Below are positions 45,190 through 55,308 of a DNA stretch of 64,000 nt, in pieces. The notes beneath the pieces are model-generated. The model was not told the origin of the DNA. It was given only the letters and a program-made list of their open reading frames with translations, and made no database searches. Source of the stretch: Lichenicoccus sp963693035. GTDB lineage: Bacteria > Pseudomonadota > Alphaproteobacteria > Acetobacterales > Acetobacteraceae. The translations under genes and the position numbers were made by a program. The stretch lies in NCBI GenBank assembly GCA_963693035.2, contig CAXMMQ010000004.1:248001-312000 (forward strand), given 5' to 3'. The stretch's first letter is position 1; every line of letters begins with the position of its first letter.

Positions 45190-46443
45190 TCAGGCTCCCT
45201 TGTTGCTACCGTAGAGGCCGCTCGCGGCCAGCACGCAGATGCGTTCGGTCACCCGGTAGGCGTCATGGAACGCGCTGACCGGCAGGAACTCGTAGCGTGA
45301 GTGGAAATTATGCGCGCCGGTGAAGTAGTTCGGCGTCGGCAGTCCACGCGCGGACAGCGCCGAGCCGTCGGTGCCGCCGCGCATCGCGATGATCTTCGGG
45401 GTGATGCCCAACTCGGCAAAGGCCGCGTGCAGCAGATCGACCGGCGTGCGGTCGGCGCCCAGCGCGTCCGCGATGTTGCCGTACTGGTCTGCGATGACGC
45501 ACTCGATCGCGGCACGCGGATGCAGCGCCCGCACCGTCTGCACCGCCGCCTCGACATGCCGCTTGCGGGCCGCGAACCGGATAGCGTCGAAATCGCGGAT
45601 CGAGAGATGCAGCAGCGCCTCGCTGCCATTCGCCGTCACGTCGTTGACCCACCAGTAGCCGTCGCGCCCGTCGGTATGTTCCGGCGTCTCAAGCGGATCG
45701 AACTGCGCGATCAGGTCGGCCGCGACCCGCACCGGGTTCACCATCACGCCCCTGGCCGACATCGGATGCGCCGTGACCCCGGTAATGGCGATGGTGGCCC
45801 TGGCGGCGTTGAAGGTCTCGTACACCAGTTCGCCGCGCTCGCAGCTATCGATGGTGAAGGCGAACCGGGCCGGAAACCGCGCGAGGTCCATCGCCTTGGC
45901 GCCGAGCAGTCCGATCTCCTCGTCCGGCACGAACGCCACCGCGATGTCGCCGTGCGGCAGGTCACCCTCCTTGAGCCTCTCGAGAAGCGTCATCACCGTT
46001 GCGATCGACGCCTTGTTGTCGGCACCCAGCACGCTGGTGCCGTCGCCGAAGATGATGTCCTCACCGACATAGGGTGCCAGCTCGGGATGCTCTGCCACCC
46101 GCAGCCAGATGTCCGCATCCCGGTTCAGGCACAGGTCGCGGCCGTCGTAGCGCAGGCGCTGCGGGTGGATCTCCGGCGACAGCCCGACATCGACGGTGTC
46201 GAGATGCGCCACGAAGCCGATGCAGGCCGCATCGGGGACGGCGCCGCGCTTCACTGCGGTCAGCACGCCGTTCGCGTCGATGTGGATATTGTCCAGCCCG
46301 AGCCCGGCCAGTTCCGTGGCAAGCAGCGCGGCCAGCGCGCGCTGTCCAGGCGTGGAGGGCAGGCTTCCGGCCCGGGGATCGCTCTGGCTGGTGATCGCGA
46401 GGTAGCGGAACAGGCGCTCCACCAGTTGCCGTTCGATGCTCAT
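45190..46443 (-). CDS. pepT: Peptidase T (tripeptide aminopeptidase)
   Basis: 417 residues (E. coli PepT 408). M20 metallopeptidase: GFVAHLDTVD gives the first zinc His and Asp, FGDGTSVLGADNKASIAT the bridging Asp, FVPDEEIGLLGA the catalytic Glu pair, and GGTDGSALSARGLPTPNYFT the C-terminal ligands, with TGAHNFHSRYEFLPV at the end. It removes N-terminal residues from tripeptides in the cytoplasm. Its ATG overlaps the stop of the MFS gene upstream as ATGA; three bases separate it from the SDR gene downstream. Confidence 0.95.
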   Translation of the reverse strand: MSIERQLVERLFRYLAITSQSDPRAGSLPSTPGQRALAALLATELAGLGLDNIHIDANGVLTAVKRGAVPDAACIGFVAHLDTVDVGLSPEIHPQRLRYDGRDLCLNRDADIWLRVAEHPELAPYVGEDIIFGDGTSVLGADNKASIATVMTLLERLKEGDLPHGDIAVAFVPDEEIGLLGAKAMDLARFPARFAFTIDSCERGELVYETFNAARATIAITGVTAHPMSARGVMVNPVRVAADLIAQFDPLETPEHTDGRDGYWWVNDVTANGSEALLHLSIRDFDAIRFAARKRHVEAAVQTVRALHPRAAIECVIADQYGNIADALGADRTPVDLLHAAFAELGITPKIIAMRGGTDGSALSARGLPTPNYFTGAHNFHSRYEFLPVSAFHDAYRVTERICVLAASGLYGSNKGA

Positions 46444-47849
46444 GCCGCGGACCTCCGGGATGTTCCCGGCAGCAGCCGGACTGCGCTGAGCACCGCGCCG
46501 GTCACCCCGGCCAGCGCGCCGAACGCCAGGCAGTGCCTGGCACTTTCATGCGGCAGCAGCCCGAACACCAGCGCCACCAGCATCGCGCCGATGGTCTGGC
46601 CGAGCAGCCGCGCCACCGGGATCATGCCGCTCGCACCGCCCGACCGGTGCATCGGGGCCGCGGTCAGCATCGCCCGGTTGTTCGGCGCCTGGAACAGCCC
46701 GAAGCCGCTGCCGGCCAGCGCGATGCGCCAAGCGATGTCGAAGTCGGACGGGGCCGCGGGCATCTGCCAGAGCAGGGTGAAGCCGGTCGCGGTGATCAGC
46801 AGGCCGACGCTGGACAGGAAGCCCGCCGAGTGGCGGTCGGCGAGCCGGCCGACCAGCGGCGAGATCGCCACGATCGCCAGCGGCCACGGGGTGATCAGCA
46901 GGCCGGTCTGCACCGCCGACCGGTGCAGGCTCATCTGGAAGAAGAACGGCATCGCGATGATGAAGAAGTTGGACGAGACGAAGCCGAGGATGCCGACGGT
47001 GAACGCGGTCCGGAAATCGCCCAGCCGCAGCAGGTCGACCGGCAGCAGCGGCTCGCCGATGTGAAGCTGGCGCCGCACCAGCCAGGCGAGGCAGACCGCG
47101 CCCACGGCAATCAGCACCAGCGACAGGCCGATCGCGCCATGGTGGGCGAACCGGTCCAGCCCGATGAACAGCGGACCCAGGGCCAGCATGCTCAGCGTCG
47201 CACTGCCGAGATCGAAGCGCCGCGCGCTGCGCAGCGTCGCCGGCAGGCTGGTGGTGGCGAACAGCAGCGCCGCACCACCCAGCGGCAGGTTGATCAGGAA
47301 GATCCAGCGCCAGCTCGCGACCGACAGCACCGCGGCGGCGATGGTGGGACCGAGCGCCACCCCGAGCGCCACCACCAGACCGTTCAGCGCGATGCCCCTG
47401 CCGAGCATCGACTGCGGGTAGATCGCGCGCACCAGGGCCGCGTTCACGCTCATGATGCAGGCGCCGCCGAGCCCCTGCAGCACGCGCGCGCCGGCAAGCT
47501 CGGGCAGGGTGTCGGAGGCCGCGCACAAGGCGGAGGCGACGATGAACACCATCAGCCCGATCCGGCAGATCCGGTCCTGGCCCCTGATCTCGCCCAGCGA
47601 GGCCAGCGGCAGCAGCCCGATCAGGGTGGCGAGCTGGTAGCCGTTGATGACCCAGATCGAGTCCGCCGCGGTGCAATGGATGTCGTGCGCAATCGTCGGC
47701 AGCGCCACGTTGGCGACCGCATAGTCCAGGGTGGACAGCAGTACCGAGAGAGCGATCGCCAGCATCGCCCGCTGCCGGGCCCGGCCGTGCAGCCCGTCCG
47801 CCCGCGCAGGGGCTTGTGGAAGCGGGTCCTCGCTGATCGCACTCGACAT
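46440..47849 (-). CDS. MFS transporter, DHA2 family (14 TM drug exporter)
   Basis: 469 residues from the ATG at 47849. Fourteen predicted membrane helices. LSTLDYAVANVALPTIAHDI is the D1-type first helix of EmrB/QacA transporters, WVINGYQLATLIGLLPLASL follows, and GARVLQGLGGACIMSVNAAL matches motif C-like antiporter helices. Proton-driven export of hydrophobic or cationic compounds is likely; substrate unknown. Coupled to pepT downstream and divergent from the Fsr-like gene, sharing a 148-bp promoter region. No regulator gene is adjacent. Confidence 0.88.
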   Translation of the reverse strand: MSSAISEDPLPQAPARADGLHGRARQRAMLAIALSVLLSTLDYAVANVALPTIAHDIHCTAADSIWVINGYQLATLIGLLPLASLGEIRGQDRICRIGLMVFIVASALCAASDTLPELAGARVLQGLGGACIMSVNAALVRAIYPQSMLGRGIALNGLVVALGVALGPTIAAAVLSVASWRWIFLINLPLGGAALLFATTSLPATLRSARRFDLGSATLSMLALGPLFIGLDRFAHHGAIGLSLVLIAVGAVCLAWLVRRQLHIGEPLLPVDLLRLGDFRTAFTVGILGFVSSNFFIIAMPFFFQMSLHRSAVQTGLLITPWPLAIVAISPLVGRLADRHSAGFLSSVGLLITATGFTLLWQMPAAPSDFDIAWRIALAGSGFGLFQAPNNRAMLTAAPMHRSGGASGMIPVARLLGQTIGAMLVALVFGLLPHESARHCLAFGALAGVTGAVLSAVRLLPGTSRRSAA

Positions 47850-47997
47850 CTCATCATGCCGCTACAGGCTGAACGCCCAGAAATCCAGCCCGCCCACCGG
47901 CCTGGGATGCTGCCTTGCATCAATTCGGCATCTTGAGATTTGAACCGCTGCGGCCGCCGGCGTAGAGGCTAGCGGTCCGCCAGCACGAGGAACATCG

Positions 47998-49233
47998 ATG
48001 AGCCAGAGCGTTGCCGGACGAGGGGTTCCGCTGCGTGCCCCGGTCGGGGCGACCCAGGGACGCGCCGGTCTGGTGCTCGGCACGATCAGCCTCTGCCACA
48101 TGCTCAACGACACCATCCAGTCGCTGCTGACCGCGATCTATCCGCTGCTCAAGGGCGGCTTCCACCTCTCCTTCAGCCAGATCGGGCTGCTGACGCTGAC
48201 CTACCAGATCACCGCGTCGCTGCTGCAGCCACTGGTCGGGCAGTTCACCGACCGTCGCCCGCTGCCCTGGTCGCTGGCCGCCGGCATGAGCGTCTCGATG
48301 GGCGGGTTGCTGATCCTCGCCCTGGCGCAGAGCTACACGCACCTGCTCGGAGGCGCCGCCCTGCTCGGCATCGGCTCCTCGATCTTCCATCCGGAGGCGT
48401 CCCGCATCGCGCGGCTGGCGTCCGGCGGGCGGCACGGCTTCGCGCAGTCGGTGTTCCAGGTCGGCGGCAATTTCGGCACCTCGCTCGGCCCGCTGCTAGC
48501 CGCCTTCGTGGTGCTGCCGAACGGACGCGCCAGCCTTGCCTGGTTCTGCCTGCTGGCGTTGCTCGGCGTGGCGCTGCTGGGCGCCATCGGGCGCTGGTAC
48601 TCGCAGCAGAGCCGGCTTGCCCGCAACGCCACCGCGCGGCACGCGACCGGGCTCAGCCGCCGGCAGACCGGCACGGCGCTGGCCATGCTCATCGCCCTGG
48701 TGTTCTCGAAATATTTCTACCTCGCCAGCATCGGCAGCTACTACATCTTCTACCTGATGCACCGCTTCGGCGTGCCGGCGCAGACCGCCCAGGTCGAGCT
48801 GTTCATCTTCCTTGGAGCGACCGCCCTTGGCACCTTTGCCGGCGGCCCGATCGGCGACCGGATCGGCCGCAAGTACGTGATCTGGGGCTCCATCCTCGGC
48901 GTGCTGCCCTTCACGCTGGCTTTGCCGCATGTCGGCTTCGGCTGGACCATCGCGCTCAGCGTGGTGATCGGCCTGGTGCTGTCCTCTGCCTTCTCCGCGA
49001 TCCTGGTCTATGCGACCGAACTGCTGCCGGGCCGGGTCGGCATGGTCTCGGGCCTGTTCTTCGGCCTCGCCTTCGGCATGGGCGGCCTGGGGGCGGCGGT
49101 GCTCGGCGTGCTGGCCGACCATGCCGGGATCGATGCGGTGTACGAGGTCTGCGCCTTCCTGCCGGCGATCGGCATCCTGGCGCTGTTCCTGCCGAACCTG
49201 GAGCGGCCCGCTCCGGAGCGCGCCACACCCTGA
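47998..49233 (+). CDS. fsr: MFS transporter, fosmidomycin-resistance (Fsr) family
   Basis: 411 residues with 12 predicted membrane helices. LGTISLCHMLNDTIQSLLTA with YPLLKGGFHLSFSQIGLLTL is the hallmark N-terminus of the Fsr family, and GIGSSIFHPEASRIARLASG, with the FHPEA motif, is diagnostic. GPIGDRIGRKYVIWGSILG is the loop motif between helices 8 and 9. E. coli Fsr exports fosmidomycin and other compounds; the natural substrate here is unknown. The stop codon overlaps the next gene's CTG start as CTGA. Confidence 0.9.
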   Translation: MSQSVAGRGVPLRAPVGATQGRAGLVLGTISLCHMLNDTIQSLLTAIYPLLKGGFHLSFSQIGLLTLTYQITASLLQPLVGQFTDRRPLPWSLAAGMSVSMGGLLILALAQSYTHLLGGAALLGIGSSIFHPEASRIARLASGGRHGFAQSVFQVGGNFGTSLGPLLAAFVVLPNGRASLAWFCLLALLGVALLGAIGRWYSQQSRLARNATARHATGLSRRQTGTALAMLIALVFSKYFYLASIGSYYIFYLMHRFGVPAQTAQVELFIFLGATALGTFAGGPIGDRIGRKYVIWGSILGVLPFTLALPHVGFGWTIALSVVIGLVLSSAFSAILVYATELLPGRVGMVSGLFFGLAFGMGGLGAAVLGVLADHAGIDAVYEVCAFLPAIGILALFLPNLERPAPERATP

Positions 49234-49889
49234 ACACCCAGCCGAGTCTGCTGTTCTCGGACAGCCGGTTCGTCGTCCTGGACAAGCCCGCCGGGCTGAA
49301 GGTGCATCCCGGACCCGGCGGCGGACCCTCGGTCGAGGACTGGTTCGGGTTGCTCTCACGCCGGCGCGACGGCCCGTGGCTCGCGCACCGGCTCGATGCC
49401 GACACCAGCGGCTGCCTGGTGGTCGCACTCCGGCGTATGGCGCTGCACGCGGCGCAGGCCTGCTTCGCGGACGGGCGCGCGGGCAAGATCTACTGGGCGA
49501 TCGTAGGCGGCGCGCCAGCCGTGCCGGCCGGCCTCGTCGACCTGCCGCTGCTCAGGCACAGCACCGCCCAGGCAGGCTGGCGCATGCGACCAGACCCGCA
49601 GGGCGCTCCTGCCCGGACCCGCTACCGGGTGCTCGGCCGCACCGACACGACAAGCTGGCTCGAGCTCGAACTGCTGACCGGACGCACCCACCAGGCCCGC
49701 TTGCACTGCGCAAGCCTCGGCTGCCCGATCCTCGGCGACACCCTCTACGGCAGCGAGACGGCTGCTCCGCTGAACCTGTTGGCCCGCGCGATCCGGCTGC
49801 CGCTCGACCCGCCGGTCGCGGCCATCGCACCGCCGCCTCCGCACATGCTCGCGGCCCTGCTGGCCTGCGGCTGGCGGCCCGACCGATGA
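49230..49889 (+). CDS. RluA-family RNA pseudouridine synthase, apparent CTG start
   Basis: 219 residues from CTG at 49230, with GGAG eleven bases upstream. A GTG at 49302 would drop 24 residues including LLFSDSRFVVLDKPAGLKVH, a strand present in all RluA-type enzymes; no ATG, GTG or TTG lies in frame for over 100 bases upstream. The catalytic Asp is in AHRLDADTSGCLVVAL, and LELELLTGRTHQARLHCASL with GCPILGDTLYG the C-terminal fold signature. There is no S4 domain. It isomerises uridine in rRNA or tRNA; which site cannot be told. The CTGA overlap with the Fsr stop suggests translational coupling. Confidence 0.87.
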   Translation: MNTQPSLLFSDSRFVVLDKPAGLKVHPGPGGGPSVEDWFGLLSRRRDGPWLAHRLDADTSGCLVVALRRMALHAAQACFADGRAGKIYWAIVGGAPAVPAGLVDLPLLRHSTAQAGWRMRPDPQGAPARTRYRVLGRTDTTSWLELELLTGRTHQARLHCASLGCPILGDTLYGSETAAPLNLLARAIRLPLDPPVAAIAPPPPHMLAALLACGWRPDR

Positions 49890-49951
49890 GCCCGGGAAAT
49901 TGATGGTATTTCCGCTCTCAAACAATCGCCGATTGGCCCTACAATGCGGCG

Positions 49952-51397
49952 GTGATTCGCTCGAAGCCGCCCCGCGTCCCGCCCCGCCCCGCCCGCTTCT
50001 GCTCCGGCTCCATCCTCCGCCACACCTGCGTCATGGCCGGCACCGGCTCGGTCGGGCTGCTTGCGGTGTTCTCGGTCGACCTGCTCAACCTGCTTTACAT
50101 CTCGATGCTGCACGACCGCGCGCTGACGGCCGCCATCGGCTTCATCGGCGCGGTCTCGTACCTGCAGATGGCGGTCTCGATCGGCCTCGCGATCGGCCTG
50201 GGCGCCGCGGTCTCGCGCCGCATCGGGGCCGGCGACGTCGGCGAGGCGCGCCAGATCGCCTCCGCGGCGCTCACCGTCATGGTCGCGGTCATGCTGGCCA
50301 TCGGACTGGGCACGGTGCTGCTGCTGGACCCGCTGCTGCGCGCCCTGGGCGCTCGCGGCGAGGTGCTGGCGGCGGCCATGCGCAATCTCTCGATCATCTC
50401 GCCGTTCCTGCCGCTGATCGCGCTCGCTATGGGGTGCTCGGCGCTGCTGCGCTCGGTGGGTGACGCCAGGCGCTCGATGACCGTCACGCTGTGGAGCGCG
50501 TTCCTGCTCGCCTGCCTCGACCCGGTGCTGATCTTCGGCCTGCATCTCGGACTGGAGGGGGCGGCGATCAGCACCGTGCTGTCACGCGCCACCGCCGCCG
50601 GGCTCGGCCTGCTCGCCGTGCGCCACCATGATTTCCTGCAATGGCCGCGCTGGCGGAAGGTGCCTGCGCACGCCTGGCCGGTGCTGAGTATCGGGGTTCC
50701 GGCGGCCCTCACCAACCTCGCGACCCCGGTCGGCAGCGCCTACACGACGCATGTGATGGCCAAGTTCGGCCTCGGCGCCGTGTCCGGCCAGGCGACCATC
50801 GACCGCATCATCCCGGTGGCGTTCGCCTTCATCTTCGCCCTCACCGGCTCGGTCGGGCCGATCATGGCGCAGAACCTGGGGGCACGGCAGTTCGACCGCG
50901 TACGCGAGGCGCTGCGTTGCGCCCTGCTGCTGGTGCTGTCATGCGTGCTGGCGATGTGGGCGGCGCTCGCCGTGCTGCAGGACCAGGTGGTGGCGCTGTT
51001 CTCGGCCACCGGCGACATGGCGATGCTGCTGCACCTGTTCTGCTCGTGGACGGTGGCGGGCTTCCTGTTCATCGGCGCGCTGTTCGTGGCCAATGCCGCC
51101 TTCAACAATCTCGGCCACCCGCTGCTCTCGACCCTGTTCAACTGGGGCCGGGCGACGCTCGGCACCATTCCGTTCGTGCTGCTCGGCATGCGGTACGGCC
51201 CGCGCGGCGTGCTGTTCGGACAGGCGGCGGGCGGCATCGTGTTCGGCCTGCTGGCGGTCGCCACCGCCTTTGCGCTGACCCGCCGCATGCATCAGGCACC
51301 GGCACGCGAGGCGCCCGTATCGCCCTTGCCGCCGCTGAGCGCCAAGGCGGCAATGATCGAGATGGCGGAACTGACCCGCGAGGAAGCCAGGACATAA
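49952..51397 (+). CDS. MATE family efflux transporter
   Basis: 481 residues from a GTG at 49952; an internal ATG at the MAGTGSVGLLAVF segment is possible but would remove a basic leader. Twelve predicted helices in two homologous halves: GFIGAVSYLQMAVSIGLAIG in the first and ATIDRIIPVAFAFIFALTGS in the second, with PVGSAYTTHVMAKFG at the hinge. Cation-driven export of drugs, metabolites or possibly lipid precursors. It follows the pseudouridine synthase after 62 bp and ends 141 bp before a convergent membrane-protein gene. Confidence 0.88.
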   Translation: MIRSKPPRVPPRPARFCSGSILRHTCVMAGTGSVGLLAVFSVDLLNLLYISMLHDRALTAAIGFIGAVSYLQMAVSIGLAIGLGAAVSRRIGAGDVGEARQIASAALTVMVAVMLAIGLGTVLLLDPLLRALGARGEVLAAAMRNLSIISPFLPLIALAMGCSALLRSVGDARRSMTVTLWSAFLLACLDPVLIFGLHLGLEGAAISTVLSRATAAGLGLLAVRHHDFLQWPRWRKVPAHAWPVLSIGVPAALTNLATPVGSAYTTHVMAKFGLGAVSGQATIDRIIPVAFAFIFALTGSVGPIMAQNLGARQFDRVREALRCALLLVLSCVLAMWAALAVLQDQVVALFSATGDMAMLLHLFCSWTVAGFLFIGALFVANAAFNNLGHPLLSTLFNWGRATLGTIPFVLLGMRYGPRGVLFGQAAGGIVFGLLAVATAFALTRRMHQAPAREAPVSPLPPLSAKAAMIEMAELTREEART

Positions 51398-51440
51398 GTA
51401 GCTTCGGATAGACGGACCGAGGCGGGGTGCTCGACTTGGG

Positions 51441-51457
51441 CGCGAGCCTCTCGCGCT
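51441..51457. terminator. Hairpin between convergent genes
   Basis: GCGCGAG-CCT-CTCGCGC forms a perfect seven-base stem with a three-base loop, about 45 bases past the MATE stop and 80 bases before the convergent membrane-protein stop. There is no T-run, so it would be a weak or bidirectional terminator. Confidence 0.4.
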
Positions 51458-51538
51458 GGTGACAAGGCACCAAGAGGATGCTGCACGACCTTGGACTGCC
51501 AGCTCGCCAGCGCAGAAGCCGCTACCCGGACATAGATT

Positions 51539-51955
51539 TCAGCGCCTCCTGGCCGGAACCGGCGCACCTGTGAGCAGCCGGCGGGTCATCGACAGGGAGG
51601 CGAACAGCGCCACCAGCAGCGCCAGCACCCAGTGCGGCCGGCGCAGGAAGATGATCCAGGCGAAGTCGTATCCGGCGAGCAGCAGGAACACGATCGAGAC
51701 CGCGATCGCGAGCCCCAGCGCCGGCAGGCCGCGCCGGAGCGCCACCGCGCAGAGGGCAAGGAACACGCAGAACAGGGCCACCGCCAGGGCGCGCACCACC
51801 TCGATGGTCGGCCCGCTCAGCCGGTCGAGCGCATTCTCCGTGCGATCGATCGCCTCGCGGACGGCCTGCTCCACCGGGTTCGGCCCGGCGAAGATCAGCA
51901 GCAGGGCCAGCAGCGCGCCGAAGCCCCAGATCATGAAGATACCGTTTCGACTCAT
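51539..51955 (-). CDS. Small membrane protein, four predicted helices
   Basis: 138 residues from the ATG at 51955, 13 bases past the glycosyltransferase stop. Hydrophobic segments: FMIWGFGALLALLLIFAG; VVRALAVALFCVFLALCAVA; ALGLAIAVSIVFLLLAGYDF; and a last one in WVLALLVALFASLSM. Between the first two lies an amphipathic charged stretch (EQAVREAIDRTENALDRLSG). No family recognised. As last gene of the rhamnose operon it could help anchor or regulate glycan assembly, but nothing in its sequence shows that. Confidence 0.7.
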   Translation of the reverse strand: MSRNGIFMIWGFGALLALLLIFAGPNPVEQAVREAIDRTENALDRLSGPTIEVVRALAVALFCVFLALCAVALRRGLPALGLAIAVSIVFLLLAGYDFAWIIFLRRPHWVLALLVALFASLSMTRRLLTGAPVPARRR

Positions 51956-51968
51956 CCGGCGACCACCT

Positions 51969-52886
51969 CTACCCGAGCAGGAACCATAGCCTGAACAGCA
52001 TCGTCTCCGGCCAGGTCCTGCGCACCAGGCGACGCAGCCGGAGCAGGGCACGTAGCCGCGTGGGCGCGCGGCTGTCGAGTGCCGCGGCGATCACCGCGAG
52101 ATCCGCGCGGGCCTGCTGGGCCAGAGGCGCCGGCTGGGTCAGCAGGGCCGCCACATGCTGCCGGAACAGGCGCATGAAGCTTTCCGGGCCACGGCGCAGC
52201 GCCATGACGCCACGCCGGATTATGGAATACGGAGCGCCGACCGCATTCCGGCGATGCTGGCGATAGAGCACGACGGCGATCGGATCGACCACCAGCGTCC
52301 CACCCGCCGCGCCGACCAGCAGATACGACCACCAGTCATGCAGGGTGGCGTCCGGCACCCGGCTTCCCGCCACCAGCGCCGCCGCGGCGGGATTGAGCAG
52401 CATGGTGCAGCCGGTGGCGAGGTTCTGCGTCAGCGAGGCCGGGAACGGCGGCAGGCGATGGATCGCCGGCGACAGGCCGATCGAGTGCAGCCGGCCATCG
52501 ACCAGCAACTGGCGCGCGCAGTACAGCACCGGCCGCGCGGATGCCGGATCACCCAGGCCGGCCAGCCCGCGGGTCAGCTTGTCGGGCAGCCAGACATCGT
52601 CCTGGTCGGCAAAGGCCACCACGTGGCCGGCGGGCACCGCGCGCAACAGCGTCAGGAACGAGGCGGTGACACCGACATGGCGGCCGCCTGCGATCGCCTG
52701 GCAGCGCCCGGCACCGGCAGTGCCGGAGAACTCCGCCATGATGGCAGCCGAGGCATCCCGGGAGCCGTCGTCGCGCCAGTACAGGATCCAGTCGGTATGC
52801 GTCTGCGCGATCAGGCTGGCGAGTTGCTCGCGCAGAAAAGGAGCGCCCTCGTAGGTCGAGAGCAGGATCACGACCGGCCGCTGCAC
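51969..52886 (-). CDS. Family 2 glycosyltransferase (probable rhamnosyltransferase)
   Basis: 305 residues from a GTG at 52886; no ATG in frame fits. PVVILLSTYEGAPFLREQLA and ILYWRDDGSRDASAAI give the nucleotide-binding GT-A fold; VAFADQDDVWLPDKL has the DXD-like DQDD motif, and DATLHDWWSYLLVGAAGG the acceptor-side loop typical of dTDP-rhamnosyl transferases (HDWW). It directly follows the four dTDP-L-rhamnose genes, which makes rhamnose the likely donor sugar. No membrane helix; probably works at the cytoplasmic face on lipid-linked glycan. Confidence 0.87.
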   Translation of the reverse strand: MQRPVVILLSTYEGAPFLREQLASLIAQTHTDWILYWRDDGSRDASAAIMAEFSGTAGAGRCQAIAGGRHVGVTASFLTLLRAVPAGHVVAFADQDDVWLPDKLTRGLAGLGDPASARPVLYCARQLLVDGRLHSIGLSPAIHRLPPFPASLTQNLATGCTMLLNPAAAALVAGSRVPDATLHDWWSYLLVGAAGGTLVVDPIAVVLYRQHRRNAVGAPYSIIRRGVMALRRGPESFMRLFRQHVAALLTQPAPLAQQARADLAVIAAALDSRAPTRLRALLRLRRLVRRTWPETMLFRLWFLLG

Positions 52887-52919
52887 GCGACAATGTCTAA
52901 CTCGCGGGCGTATCGAAGG

Positions 52920-53807
52920 CTACTGCTTGACCCCGAGCAGATCATCGACAGTGCCGCCGATGCTGGTCCGCCAGGGCGGCAGCCGGACGCCGAACACGCG
53001 ATCGAGCCTGCCGCAATCGAGCCGCGAATCCGCCGGCCGGCGCGCCGGCGTCGGCCAGTCGGCAGTGCGGATCGCGATCACCTCGGGCATCGGCCGGCCG
53101 TGCATGGCAGCCGCTTCCAGGGCCGCGACCGCCAGTGCGTGCCAGGTGGCCTCGCCGCCGCCGGCGGCGTGGAAGATGCCGCCGAAGCCGTCCTGCCAGC
53201 CATCGGCCTCGATCCGCCCGGCAACCTCCAGGATCGCCGCCGCGAGATCGTCCGCGCTGGTTGGACGGCCGCACTGGTCTGCGACCACGCGCAGGGTCGG
53301 GTGCTTCGCCGCCGCCTCGACCATGGTGCGCACGAAGTTGCGGCCGGTGGCGGAATACACCCACGACGTGCGCAGCACGATGGCGCGCGGGCAGGCCGCC
53401 AGTACCGCCTGCTCGCCCAGCGCCTTGGTGCGGCCATAGACCCCGGTCGGCGAGGTCGGGTCGGTCTCCAGGTAGGGCTCGCCCTTGTCGCCGTCGAAGA
53501 CGTAGTCGGTTGAGACATGGATCAGCGGCATGCCGGCTGCCGCGCAGAGCCGGGCGAGGTGCGCCGGCCCGTCGACATTGGCGCGCGCCGCGCCGTCCTC
53601 GTCGGCCTCGGCCGCATCCACCGCGGTCCAGGCGGCGGCGTTGACCACCAGCCAGGGCGCGGCGCGCGCGAACGTCGCCTCGATACTGGCCGGCGCGTCG
53701 AAATCGAACTCCGGACGGCCGACGCGGTGCACCCGCGCACCGCCCAGGGCGGCGAGCGACGAGGCGAGCTGGCCGCTGCCGCCGGTGACCAGGATCGGGC
53801 GCGTCAA
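52920..53807 (-). CDS. rfbD: dTDP-4-dehydrorhamnose reductase, TTG start
   Basis: 295 residues from a TTG at 53807, overlapping the rfbC stop as TTGA; no ATG precedes the Rossmann strand RPILVTGGSGQLASSLAALG. WLVVNAAAWTAVDAAEADED, ISTDYVFDG-like HVSTDYVFDGDKGEP and the catalytic YGRTKALGEQAV (YxxxK) identify RmlD. It reduces dTDP-4-dehydro-L-rhamnose to dTDP-L-rhamnose with NAD(P)H, the last step of the pathway. Length is usual for the family. Confidence 0.93.
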   Translation of the reverse strand: MTRPILVTGGSGQLASSLAALGGARVHRVGRPEFDFDAPASIEATFARAAPWLVVNAAAWTAVDAAEADEDGAARANVDGPAHLARLCAAAGMPLIHVSTDYVFDGDKGEPYLETDPTSPTGVYGRTKALGEQAVLAACPRAIVLRTSWVYSATGRNFVRTMVEAAAKHPTLRVVADQCGRPTSADDLAAAILEVAGRIEADGWQDGFGGIFHAAGGGEATWHALAVAALEAAAMHGRPMPEVIAIRTADWPTPARRPADSRLDCGRLDRVFGVRLPPWRTSIGGTVDDLLGVKQ

Positions 53808-54361
53808 AGCCGGAACCAGCCTTCCGCCTCTGCGAACGGTGGTGCCAGCTTGTCCTTGTCCGACAGCACCGCCTCGTGTTGGCCGATCGGCCACTCGATG
53901 CCGATCGCCTCGGAGTTCCACAGCACCGCACGCTCGGCGGCGCGGTCCCAGACATCGGTGCATTTGTATTGCACCTCGGTGTCGTCGGTCAGCGTGCAGA
54001 AGCCGTGCAGGAAGCCGGGCGGGATCCAGAGCTGCGACCAGTTTGCTTCGGAAAGCTCGGCGCCGACCCACTGGCCGTAGCTCGGCGAGCCGACCCGCGC
54101 ATCGACGGCGACATCGAAGATCGCGCCGCGCGTGCAGCGCACCAGTTTGCCCTGCGGATGCGGCGCGACCTGGCAGTGCAGCCCACGCACCACACCGCGC
54201 TGCTTCGACAGGCTGTGGTTGTCCTGCACGAACGCATGCGCGATGCCGGCCTCGCGCATGCGCGCCAGGTTGTAGGTTTCGGAGAAGAACCCACGCTCGT
54301 CGGAGAAGCGTGCCGGCGTGACAAGAACGATGTCATGGATCGCAAGATGCTCGACCTGCAA
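53804..54361 (-). CDS. rfbC: dTDP-4-dehydrorhamnose 3,5-epimerase, TTG start
   Basis: 185 residues, the usual RmlC length, from a TTG at 54361 with AGGGGA about nine bases upstream. The cupin core has ARFSDERGFFSETYN, QDNHSLSKQRGVVRGLHCQV with the catalytic His, and PPGFLHGFCTLTDDTEVQYK. It epimerises C3 and C5 of the 4-keto sugar. The gene lies 20 bases after rfbA and overlaps rfbD. Confidence 0.94.
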   Translation of the reverse strand: MQVEHLAIHDIVLVTPARFSDERGFFSETYNLARMREAGIAHAFVQDNHSLSKQRGVVRGLHCQVAPHPQGKLVRCTRGAIFDVAVDARVGSPSYGQWVGAELSEANWSQLWIPPGFLHGFCTLTDDTEVQYKCTDVWDRAAERAVLWNSEAIGIEWPIGQHEAVLSDKDKLAPPFAEAEGWFRL

Positions 54362-54381
54362 AACGGTATTCCCCTGCGTTC

Positions 54382-55304
<923 letters not shown>

Positions 55305-55308
<4 letters not shown>

